A stretch of DNA of 41,645 bases, from positions 1-41,645 of the forward strand of contig PLGI01000125.1 in NCBI GenBank assembly GCA_003139775.1, written 5' to 3'. Made by a program: the position numbers and the translations under genes. This stretch comes from Syntrophaceae bacterium (GTDB lineage Bacteria; Desulfobacterota; Syntrophia; Syntrophales; Smithellaceae). The notes under the pieces were generated by a model that saw only the letters and a list, made by a program, of their open reading frames with translations, had not been told where the DNA came from and searched no databases. Position 1 is the first letter of the stretch. Every line of letters starts with the position of its first letter. Positions 1-6,947 of this stretch are shown one piece after another.

Positions 1-32
1 AAAGCTGCTGACCTCTAACTTAACATGTGGTA
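1..32 (+). repeat. Dispersed repeat family E, copy 1
   Basis: A ~32-bp sequence with the core CTCTAACTTAACATGTGG. It recurs at 1844-1875 (one mismatch over 32 bp) and, shorter and more diverged, at 3061-3085. The copies sit in the spaces before and after the first two genes and all face the same way. No transposase or inverted end is visible. Confidence 0.75.
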
Positions 33-54
33 TGAATAACGGTAGTAGGTCATT

Positions 55-1734
55 ATGTTAAATAAGATAAATATCAGCCCCAGTAGACAGAAACTTATTG
101 TTTGTATAGTTCTGACAATATTGACGCTTGTCGTTTTCTGGCAGGTGAATCAATATGACTTCGTCTTTGATGATTTAGCTTACGTCACCGGGAACAGTCA
201 TGTCCAGTCTGGAATCACGCTGGACGGATTTAGTTGGGCATTCAGCACAACCGATTCCGAATTTTGGCACCCCCTTACGTGGCTTTCTCTGATGTTTGAT
301 TATCAACTCTACGGCCTTAATGCCGGCGGTTATCATTTGACCAACCGTATCCTGCATATCCTGAGTACATTGTTGTTATTCTGGCTCTTTTGCCGCATGA
401 CTGGAGCTATCTGGAAAAGCGCTTTTGTCGCGGCTCTTTTTGCTCTTCATCCCCTCCATGTGGAATCAGTCGCCTGGATAGCTGAACGCAAAGACGTCTT
501 AAGCGGTTTTTTCTGGATGCTCACTCTGTGTCTTTATGTATATTACACTGAAAAACCGGCCATAAAAAGATATCTGCTTGTTCTTTTTTCCTTTGTCTGC
601 GCTCTTATGAGCAAGCCCATGGTTGTCACTTTGCCTGTCATTATGATTCTTCTCGATTACTGGCCGCTGGGACGTTTTCAGTCACATAAGAGTAATTTGA
701 TATTATGGCAACTGAAAGAAAAAATACCTTTTTTTATCTTTTCAATAATTATTTCCATCATCACGCTCTATGCTCAGTACAAGCCATTTGTAAAACATTT
801 TTCTTTTTATTCACGAATAGCGAACGCGCCTGTTTCTTTTGTAACTTACCTGGAGAAGACATTCTGGCCTCATGATATGGCTGTTTTCTACCCTTTCTCA
901 ATTCAAATTCCGGTCTGGCAAGTAGTTGGCTCCATTTTACTGATTATCGTTATCAGTATTGCAGTTGTTGCCATGATGAAACGTATGCCGTATCTCTTTG
1001 TTGGATGGCTATGGTATGCGATAACGCTTCTGCCAGTTATTGGAATCATTCAGGTTGGAGATTTTGCGATGGCTGACCGCTACCATTACCTGCCATCTAT
1101 CGGCATTGCTGTTATGCTGGCATGGGGTGTCCCGCTTTTGTTTCCACATGAAGACATGCGCAAAAAAATATTATGTCCGGCAGTAATAATTGCCTTGGCC
1201 ATCCTGGCAGTTTTAACATGGCAGCAATGTGGTTACTGGAAAAACAATACTACTCTCTTTAGCAACGCTTTGCAGGTAACAAAAGACAATTATCTAGCTC
1301 ATAACAATCTTGGTCTTACTTTGTTTACCGAAGGAAATACTGAGGAGGCTATTTATCATTATAACAAAGCAATCCGTATAAAAACTGATTATACCTACGC
1401 CTACAACAACAGAGGAGTTGCTTACAATAAACTTGGCCAGTATCAGCGAGCCATAGAGGACTATAACGAAGCCATACGCCAGGAACAGGACTCAGTTTCC
1501 TACTACAACAGGGGTATTGCTTACAATAACCTTAGCCAGTATCAGCGAGCCATAGAGGACTATAACGAGGCCATACACCAGAAACCAGATGTTGCCAATG
1601 CCTACAACAACAGGGGATTTGATTATTTGAAGCAGGGTAACAAAAATCTTGGCTGCCGTGATGCACAAAAGGCATGTGCATTGGGAATCTGCAAAACGTT
1701 AGAATGGGCTAGAGGCAAAGAATACTGCCGTTGA
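55..1734 (+). CDS. Polytopic membrane GT-C-like protein with C-terminal TPR repeats
   Basis: A 559-residue inner-membrane protein. The N-terminal ~400 residues form many hydrophobic helices. The first large loop carries an acidic pair, D39-D40, as in GT-C glycosyltransferases that use a lipid-linked sugar donor. Residues ~411-540 hold about four TPR units with the typical A-Y-N-R-G and A-I-x-D-Y-x-x-A-I pattern. This TMTC-like layout (membrane transferase plus TPR) suggests protein or lipid glycosylation, but the substrate cannot be read from the sequence. Two TPR units are almost identical in DNA: a 34-bp stretch at 1436-1469 recurs at 1535-1568, so they were duplicated recently. The ribosome site is weak (GTAGG 5-9 nt before the ATG). 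Family E repeats flank the gene. Confidence 0.8.
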   Translation: MLNKINISPSRQKLIVCIVLTILTLVVFWQVNQYDFVFDDLAYVTGNSHVQSGITLDGFSWAFSTTDSEFWHPLTWLSLMFDYQLYGLNAGGYHLTNRILHILSTLLLFWLFCRMTGAIWKSAFVAALFALHPLHVESVAWIAERKDVLSGFFWMLTLCLYVYYTEKPAIKRYLLVLFSFVCALMSKPMVVTLPVIMILLDYWPLGRFQSHKSNLILWQLKEKIPFFIFSIIISIITLYAQYKPFVKHFSFYSRIANAPVSFVTYLEKTFWPHDMAVFYPFSIQIPVWQVVGSILLIIVISIAVVAMMKRMPYLFVGWLWYAITLLPVIGIIQVGDFAMADRYHYLPSIGIAVMLAWGVPLLFPHEDMRKKILCPAVIIALAILAVLTWQQCGYWKNNTTLFSNALQVTKDNYLAHNNLGLTLFTEGNTEEAIYHYNKAIRIKTDYTYAYNNRGVAYNKLGQYQRAIEDYNEAIRQEQDSVSYYNRGIAYNNLSQYQRAIEDYNEAIHQKPDVANAYNNRGFDYLKQGNKNLGCRDAQKACALGICKTLEWARGKEYCR

Positions 1735-1843
1735 TTTTTTAACATTACTATCTTTCTATCCGTAATCCTTAATTCTGATAACTGCACGCTACTGAAACTT
1801 TGCAGGTGTAACACATAAAATACATTTGACAACTTTCTTTATA

Positions 1844-1875
1844 AAAGCTGCTGAACTCTAACTTAACATGTGGTA
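1844..1875 (+). repeat. Dispersed repeat family E, copy 2
   Basis: Matches positions 1-32 at 31 of 32 bases. It lies downstream of the TPR gene and about 10 bp before the family C element. Confidence 0.75.
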
Positions 1876-1884
1876 CAATTTCTA

Positions 1885-2009
1885 ATACCATTTCTAAATC
1901 AAAGATGATATTGAGGCGGCTAGGCGGAAGCAACGAGGCGTATTAATAATACGTTGAGAAAGCCGACAACGACGCCAACAAAAATAGCGCTTTGATTTAA
2001 AATTGGTAT
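1885..2009. mobile_element. MITE-like element, family C copy 1
   Basis: A 125-bp element bounded by 20-bp terminal inverted repeats. ATACCATTTCTAAATCAAAG (1885-1904) pairs with the complement of 1990-2009 at 18 of 20 positions. The interior has a palindromic core (CGTATT-AAT-AATACG). On the minus strand it contains a GTCGGCTTTCTCAACGTATT-type segment shared with 3741-3947. There is no coding capacity, so any movement would need a transposase elsewhere. The right end is 17 bp before the next start codon, so it now forms that gene's leader. Confidence 0.7.
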
Positions 2010-2026
2010 AAGGCAGGTCAGAGTAT

Positions 2027-3058
2027 ATGAACTATATCAGCTTAGGTAAAACCGGTTTAAAAGTTTCAGCCGTTGGTTTTGGCGGAATTCCGATAATCCG
2101 TCTGCAAACCGATGAAGCCGTGAAAGTATTGCGCTGTGCGTTTGATCGGGGAATAACTTTTTACGATACCGCCAATATGTACCGGGATAGCGAAGCTAAA
2201 ATCGGTCAGGCCTTATCCCATGTCCGCGATAAAATAATAATCGCGACAAAAACCACCCAGCGTAATGCCGCAGAGTTTCGGCAAAATCTTGAAGGCAGCC
2301 TCAAAGCAATGAAAACCGACTATATTGATCTGTATCAATTTCATCAAGTGGCCAATGATGAAGAGTGGAAAAAGATCACGAAAGACGGCGGCGCCTGGGG
2401 CGAAGCTGTTAAGGCGAAGCAGGAAGGGAAAATTAGATTTTTGGGTGTCACTTCGCACAACTTGCAGATGGCCATCAAACTGGCCAAGACCGGGCTGTTC
2501 AGTTCGGTTCAGTTTCCTTTCAATCTTATCGAACAGGAAGCTAAAGACGAGTTGCATAAATATTGCCGGGAAAAGGGAATCGCAACTATTGTCATGAAAC
2601 CATTTGCCGGCGGAGTGATTGATAATGCCGATATAGTTTTTAAGTATCTGAGACAGTTCTCAGATATTATACCAATTCCCGGTTTTGATTCGGTAAAAAC
2701 GGTAGATGAAATAATCTCCATATACGAACATCAGAATGATATCACCAGCCATGATTTAGAGATCATGGAGAAATACAGGCAGGAATTGGGCAAGGTCTTC
2801 TGCCGCCGTTGTGAATATTGCCAGCCTTGTCCCAATGGCGTTCTAATTACACCAGCAATGGGCTATCCGATTGTCGCCAGCCGTATGTCACCCAAGGTGT
2901 CGGTTGAGTTTTTGAAAGTTCCTATGGAGTCAACGCAATTATGTGATGAATGCGGGGCATGTATCGAGAAATGTCCTTACGATTTACCCATACCGGATTT
3001 GCTTAAAAAGAATTACGATTTATTCGAAGCCCATCGTTCTCAGGCCGGATTAAAATAA
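2027..3058 (+). CDS. Aldo/keto reductase with C-terminal 4Fe-4S domain
   Basis: A 343-residue cytoplasmic oxidoreductase. Residues 1-~240 are an AKR barrel with the expected tetrad D47, Y52 (in YDTANMY), K75 and H106. The C-terminal part holds eight cysteines in two sets: C259, C262, C265, C268 and C306, C309, C312, C316. The second is a classic CxxCxxCxxxCP 4Fe-4S site. Proteins of this architecture are common in anaerobes and probably join NAD(P)H-linked carbonyl reduction to an iron-sulfur electron carrier. The natural substrate is unknown. The start is the ATG just after the family C element; its ribosome site (AGGCAGG) is weak. The next gene is also a redox flavoprotein, but a repeat and ~100 bp lie between them. 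Confidence 0.88.
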   Translation: MNYISLGKTGLKVSAVGFGGIPIIRLQTDEAVKVLRCAFDRGITFYDTANMYRDSEAKIGQALSHVRDKIIIATKTTQRNAAEFRQNLEGSLKAMKTDYIDLYQFHQVANDEEWKKITKDGGAWGEAVKAKQEGKIRFLGVTSHNLQMAIKLAKTGLFSSVQFPFNLIEQEAKDELHKYCREKGIATIVMKPFAGGVIDNADIVFKYLRQFSDIIPIPGFDSVKTVDEIISIYEHQNDITSHDLEIMEKYRQELGKVFCRRCEYCQPCPNGVLITPAMGYPIVASRMSPKVSVEFLKVPMESTQLCDECGACIEKCPYDLPIPDLLKKNYDLFEAHRSQAGLK

Positions 3059-3060
3059 AG

Positions 3061-3085
3061 AAGCTGAACTCTAATTTAACATGTG
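3061..3085 (+). repeat. Dispersed repeat family E, copy 3 (shortened)
   Basis: AAGCTGAACTCTAATTTAAC followed by ATGTG. It lacks the CTG duplication of copies 1 and 2 and differs by one base in the core. It begins 3 bp after the aldo/keto reductase stop codon. Confidence 0.65.
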
Positions 3086-3161
3086 AGAAAACAAACATAA
3101 GAGTAGATTACCCTCTTCCTGAAAACTTTAATAATACCTCTTAACGAAAAGGAGAATTAAT

Positions 3162-3728
3162 ATGAAGGTTATCGGCTTCAACGGCAGTCCAAGGAAAGAC
3201 GGCAATACCACCACTTTGATAGGCTATCTTTTACGGGAGATCGAGAAAGAAGGCATTGAAACCCAACTCGTCCAACTCTCGGCAAAAACGATTCACGGGT
3301 GCATTGCCTGCTACAAATGTTTCGAGAATCAGGACCAGAGGTGCGCAGTCAAGAACGATGCGGCAAACGAGTATATCGAAAAGATGACGCAGGCTCAGGG
3401 TATCGTTTTGGGTTCCCCTTCCTATTTTCAGGATGTCACAGCAGAGATGAAGGCCTTGATCGACCGGGCGGGTTTCGTCGGATTGGCAAATGGGAAGATG
3501 TACAAGAACAAAGTCGGGGCTTCTTTATCCTGTTTTCGTCGCACCGGAGGGATGCACACCATCGAAACTATGAACCATTTCTTTTTTGGCAACGAGATTA
3601 TCATCGCCGGCAGGGCTTTGAGCGTTGCCAGAGACAAGGGCGAGGTGGAAAAAGATGAAGAAGGCGTCCAGGGTGCACAGACTTTGGGGCACAAGATCGC
3701 CTGGTTAGTGAAGAAGCTTTATGGCTAA
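3162..3728 (+). CDS. Iron-sulfur flavoprotein / NADPH-dependent FMN reductase family
   Basis: A 188-residue flavodoxin-fold protein. It starts with the FMN phosphate-binding loop GFNGSPRKDGNT (residues 5-16) and has the second flavin motif GSPSYFQDVTAEMKALIDR near residues 86-104. A compact cysteine motif C47-x2-C50-x2-C53-x7-C61 matches the 4Fe-4S site of archaeal and bacterial Isf proteins, which move single electrons between ferredoxin and acceptors. The ribosome site AAGGAG lies 7 nt before the ATG. It probably acts as a soluble electron-transfer or stress-reducing protein in an anaerobe; the partner is not encoded nearby except perhaps the preceding ferredoxin-tailed reductase. Confidence 0.87.
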   Translation: MKVIGFNGSPRKDGNTTTLIGYLLREIEKEGIETQLVQLSAKTIHGCIACYKCFENQDQRCAVKNDAANEYIEKMTQAQGIVLGSPSYFQDVTAEMKALIDRAGFVGLANGKMYKNKVGASLSCFRRTGGMHTIETMNHFFFGNEIIIAGRALSVARDKGEVEKDEEGVQGAQTLGHKIAWLVKKLYG

Positions 3729-3740
3729 TACCGGCATCTG

Positions 3741-3947
3741 ATACTAATTCGCTTTCTTTGGCTAACTTTGTTGGCTGCGTCGTCGGCTTCCTCAACGTAT
3801 TTTCATATACGCTTACGGAGCCTCCTCCTTGCCGCCTCGTTATCCTTTGACCGGATGCGTAACCAAAGGGCGCGCAATATGAATAAAACTTTTTACCATA
3901 CCAGGAAGTGACGCCTTGCAGGCGGCATCTTCCAATCGAAATGGTAT
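3741..3947. mobile_element. MITE-like element, family C copy 2
   Basis: About 207 bp between ATACTAATTCGCTTTC (3741) and the complement of the ATCGAAATGGTAT end (to 3947). These are imperfect terminal inverted repeats. The interior segment TTGTTGGCTGCGTCGTCGG followed by CTTCCTCAACGTATT (from 3769) aligns with the reverse strand of 1885-2009, so the copies are in opposite orientation. This copy is longer and carries an extra part with a GCCTTGCAGGC hairpin. Confidence 0.6.
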
Positions 3948-4002
3948 AAATCGGAACGTGTTTTTTCACGGTTTTTCAATTCATTATAAAGAGAGGTGCA
4001 AG

Positions 4003-4650
4003 ATGAAGGAAAGAAATGGAATCATAGTGTATGAAAGTCTCAGAGAGATCGTTGAACCGGAGCATTCCTGCCTTGTTGTTTGGGATGTACAGAATGGTTT
4101 GGCCGATCGGATATTTAACAAGGAAGAATTCATGATCAATCTGAAAAACTTCATAGAAAAATTACGCGGCAGGATGCCTGTAGTCTATACATTGATTACT
4201 CCAATGCACAGAGATTTCACCTCTTCCTGGAGTTACTTCTCGATGATGAGGCGTTTCAATGTAGACGACATAAATAAGTTACCGTCTTTTATGGCGGCTG
4301 GTTCGAAAGAACATGAAATACCCGAAATGGTTCAGCCCAAGCATACCGATATAGTCCTTGAAAAATCGACGGCAAGTATCTTTATAGGGACAAATTTTGA
4401 ACACATGATGCGAAATCATAATGTAACAACTCTTATATTGACCGGTATTGCTACCGAGATGGGCATTGAATCGAGTGCACGGGATGCTTCCAACAGGGGC
4501 TTTTATCCGGTGGTGGTCTCGGATTGTGTTTCTTCTTTAGATAAGGATGCGCATGAGCGGTCTTTAAAAACAATGGCCAAACTTTTTATCGTAGAGACCG
4601 CAGATAACATTTTAAATAATTATGAAACTGGAAATAGCAAATCTGCGTGA
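4003..4650 (+). CDS. Isochorismatase-superfamily hydrolase lacking the catalytic cysteine
   Basis: A 215-residue cytoplasmic alpha/beta protein of the isochorismatase / cysteine hydrolase superfamily. The triad Asp is D28 (VVWDVQN) and the Lys is K121 (VLEKSTAS). The position of the nucleophilic Cys, in the TGIATEMGIESSARDA block, is Gly154 (codon 4462-4464). EntB and PhzD isochorismatases also lack this Cys and cleave a vinyl ether by acid chemistry. So this is either a true isochorismatase-type enzyme or an altered relative, not a nicotinamidase or amidase. The start was chosen at the ATG with GAGAGG 7 nt upstream. The last ~9 codons overlap, in another frame, a relic copy of the 24458 gene, so the present C-terminus may be acquired. 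Confidence 0.8.
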   Translation: MKERNGIIVYESLREIVEPEHSCLVVWDVQNGLADRIFNKEEFMINLKNFIEKLRGRMPVVYTLITPMHRDFTSSWSYFSMMRRFNVDDINKLPSFMAAGSKEHEIPEMVQPKHTDIVLEKSTASIFIGTNFEHMMRNHNVTTLILTGIATEMGIESSARDASNRGFYPVVVSDCVSSLDKDAHERSLKTMAKLFIVETADNILNNYETGNSKSA

Positions 4651-4705
4651 AGGCCTTATCCTCATCAGCGCCATTATCATGTTGGTTGGTTTGCAATGTT
4701 TTTAA
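4622..4705 (+). pseudogene. 5' fragment of a duplicate of the 24458 membrane-protein gene
   Basis: The first ~75 bases match the start of the gene at 24458 at close to 90 percent (same ATG, same frame) and then similarity ends. The reading frame gives 27 residues, MKLEIANLREGLILISAIIM and a few more, then a stop at 4703-4705. No ribosome site precedes it, and it overlaps the end of the hydrolase gene. It is most likely a truncated paralogue left by recombination. Confidence 0.75.
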
Positions 4706-4741
4706 ATTACTTTCTATTTTTTTGTTATTAAAAGGAGATTA

Positions 4742-5227
4742 ATGATGACGAAATATTGCATAAAAAAACCTATAGCCACACTCAGTGCCATTATTCTCAT
4801 ATGTTGTAGCGCTTCCTACAAGATCATCAAGAACGAGCCGGTGAAAAACATACCGGATAAGAAGTACGAGACAATCATAAGATTGAACACCCCGGAAAAT
4901 GAGCCGTTGAAATCGGAAGCCGGTTTTGTCTATATTGAACCGGAAGGAAAAGTGACGACTGACTTTCCGCGTGAGGAGTTTGTAAAAAACCTCGATATGT
5001 TGGACAAATACGCGCGGCTGAACAGAAATAATATGAGTAAATTCGTCATAAAAGACAGCAAGGGCAAGGTGCGCGGCTACTTTGAAATGCTGGCCGAATA
5101 CACAGTAATCATCTGGGAACGTGGGGATGATATCCTACTACAGGTTATAATTCCCAATATCATGGGCGAAAACAGCGGCGAAGCTGGCGATGGTAGAAGA
5201 TCGGGAGGAAAACATGGCGGCAAATGA
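4742..5227 (+). CDS. Small exported protein with Gly-rich tail, unknown function
   Basis: A 161-residue protein I do not recognise. Residues 1-~24 are a basic and hydrophobic export signal ending in LICCSAS. This could be a non-standard lipobox, but the residue before either Cys is atypical. The middle part is polar with mixed charge (FVYIEPEGKVTTDFPREEF and FVIKDSKGKVRGYFEM look like beta strands). The last ~15 residues are Gly, Lys and Arg rich (GDGRRSGGKHGGK). A strong ribosome site AAAGGAG (4731-4737) precedes two adjacent ATGs at 4742 and 4745; spacing slightly favours the second. It follows the relic at 4622-4705 and is probably a single-gene unit. Confidence 0.65.
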   Translation: MMTKYCIKKPIATLSAIILICCSASYKIIKNEPVKNIPDKKYETIIRLNTPENEPLKSEAGFVYIEPEGKVTTDFPREEFVKNLDMLDKYARLNRNNMSKFVIKDSKGKVRGYFEMLAEYTVIIWERGDDILLQVIIPNIMGENSGEAGDGRRSGGKHGGK

Positions 5228-5539
5228 ATTCGTCAGTTCAATATTTCTATTTAATAATTTTCAATTGCTTCAATTATCCTAAAGCGAAATTGTAGGAAAC
5301 TCTAATGAGTACCGGTAGTGGTAGAATGGCGCGTCACGCCTTTTATTTGCCGCACTTTTTTGCTGGAAACGTATTATCCTTTTTCGACCGCGGAGGCGTA
5401 TTATATTTTTTTTCGCGCAAAAGCCGGGAGATGTCTTTTTGCCTTCGGGTTACCTTTTGTCCGGCCATAAACATTGATACCATTTTTTATTCTATACACA
5501 TTCTTCCAGAGGAAACGTGTAACGTCTCAAAACAATCCT
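5228..5539. other. Intergenic stretch, no supported gene
   Basis: This space separates two converging transcription units. It holds a weak hairpin GGCGCGTCACGCC at 5328-5340 followed by TTTTATTT, a possible terminator for the 4742 gene. Near 5478 there is an ATACCATTTTTTAT segment resembling a family C end, without a partner end. The frames open here show no recognisable protein. Confidence 0.4.
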
Positions 5540-6946
5540 TCACTCACCCCCGCCCAGCACCTTGTAGAATATGACCTGATTGACGAGGCGGGCAAGATGG
5601 AGGGAGATCAGTCCCTGTTGTGCGCCATAGAGAGAACGTTGTGCATCAAGGACGCTCAGATAACTGTCAATTCCCTTGGTATAGCGAGCATTGGAGAGGC
5701 GATAGGTTTCTGCAAAAGCGTCGACCAGCGATTGTTGTGCCGCTATTTGTTGGTTCACTGTGCCCCGCACGGCAAGGGCATCAGCCACTTCCCGAAAAGA
5801 CGTCTGGATTACTTTCTCGTATTGGGCCACGGATATTTCCTTCTCTACCTTTGTTTCATCGTATGCCGACCACGTGCGGGCATCAAAAATTGGCATAATT
5901 ATCTGCGGCGTGAAACCCCACGTACCCTGGCCGGCTTTGAAGAGCCCGGATAGATCTGCGCTGGCGGTTCCAATGAAGGTTGTCAGGGAGATGCGGGGAA
6001 AGAAAGCAGCACGGGCAGCGCCGATATTAGCGTTGGCCGCCTTGAGCTGATGTTCCGCCGCCAGTACATCCGGCCGGCGCAAGAGCAGTTCGGAGGACAG
6101 GCCGGAAGATATCTCTTTAGGTGGGTTGACACTACCCAACTCCGCCGGCAAAAGCTCTTGCGGCATCGGGGAGCCGACTAGAAGATTCAAGGCGTTTTCA
6201 TCTTGCGCTGTCAGTTGCGTATAGCGGGCAACGTCTCCCCTGGCCGTATCCACCTGGCTTTGCGCTCGCAGTAAGTCCAATTCGGACGCAAGCCCCACGT
6301 CATAACGTTTCCGGATCAATTTGTAGGAGGTCTCCTGATCCTCCAGAGTAGAGGCCACCAGTTTGAGGGTTTCCTTATCCGCAGCCAGCGTCAGATACGC
6401 CTGCGCTACCGCTGACACCAGCATGATCTGTGCGCTGCGGCGGGCATCCTCCGTAGCCAGGTACTCCTCCAACGCTTGGTCTTTCAGGCTGCGGATACGG
6501 CCGAAGAAGTCAATTTCCCAGGAACTGATGCCGAGACTGACACCGTATTGTTCGGAGGTCGCCTCATACCCGGTGGTCGAAATATCAGCCGGAACATGCT
6601 CTTTATCCCAAATCCCGGCCGCATTGACTGAAGGCAGAAGTTCGGCCCGCTGAATGCCGTAAAGTGCCCGCGCTCTTTCCACATTCAAGGCCGCCACTCG
6701 CAGATCGCGATTGTTGTTCAGGGCGGTCTCAATAATTTTTTGCAGGCGTTCATCGGTGATAAACTCCCGCCACGGCAGTGCCGGTCCTGCAGGAGCAGAT
6801 GAGGCGGTCTTCGTTTCGCTGTAGGCCGCACCGGTCGGCCAATCGGCAGGAACGGGAGATGCAGGTCTCGTGTATTTGGGGGCCAGTGTGCAACCACCCA
6901 AAAATAAAATTATTATAGTCAGGAGAAGAAACATATTTCTCTTCAT
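5540..6946 (-). CDS. Outer-membrane efflux lipoprotein, OprM/NodT family
   Basis: A 468-residue outer-membrane channel of a tripartite RND pump. It begins with a lipoprotein signal ending in the lipobox LGGC followed by TLAPKYTRP, typical of OprM/CmeC/NodT channels. Two repeated OEP halves follow, including the LLLRRPDVLAAEHQLKAANA and IGAARAAFFPRISLT motifs in the middle. The start was set at the ATG at 6946: GGGAGG, which lies in the last codons of the pump gene, is then 9 nt away. An upstream ATG at 6955 would leave no room for a ribosome site. Translation is probably coupled to the pump gene. It is the last gene of the leftward operon, which also encodes a separate TolC-type channel. Confidence 0.93.
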   Translation of the reverse strand: MKRNMFLLLTIIILFLGGCTLAPKYTRPASPVPADWPTGAAYSETKTASSAPAGPALPWREFITDERLQKIIETALNNNRDLRVAALNVERARALYGIQRAELLPSVNAAGIWDKEHVPADISTTGYEATSEQYGVSLGISSWEIDFFGRIRSLKDQALEEYLATEDARRSAQIMLVSAVAQAYLTLAADKETLKLVASTLEDQETSYKLIRKRYDVGLASELDLLRAQSQVDTARGDVARYTQLTAQDENALNLLVGSPMPQELLPAELGSVNPPKEISSGLSSELLLRRPDVLAAEHQLKAANANIGAARAAFFPRISLTTFIGTASADLSGLFKAGQGTWGFTPQIIMPIFDARTWSAYDETKVEKEISVAQYEKVIQTSFREVADALAVRGTVNQQIAAQQSLVDAFAETYRLSNARYTKGIDSYLSVLDAQRSLYGAQQGLISLHLARLVNQVIFYKVLGGGE

Positions 6947-6947
6947 A

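Noticed and set aside
1-3085. Integron gene-cassette array suggested by ACTTAAC (RYYYAAC form) in each family E repeat
   Set aside because: No consistent GTTRRRY partner at attC distance and no folded attC structure around the copies; no integrase in the window.
3916-4002. N-terminal extension of the isochorismatase-like gene
   Set aside because: These codons run through the end of the family C element; the internal ATG at 4003 has the ribosome site and the family's normal length.
5474-5953. Plus-strand frame of 159 codons at the end of the efflux lipoprotein gene
   Set aside because: Mostly antisense to the lipoprotein gene; codon pattern follows the minus-strand gene.
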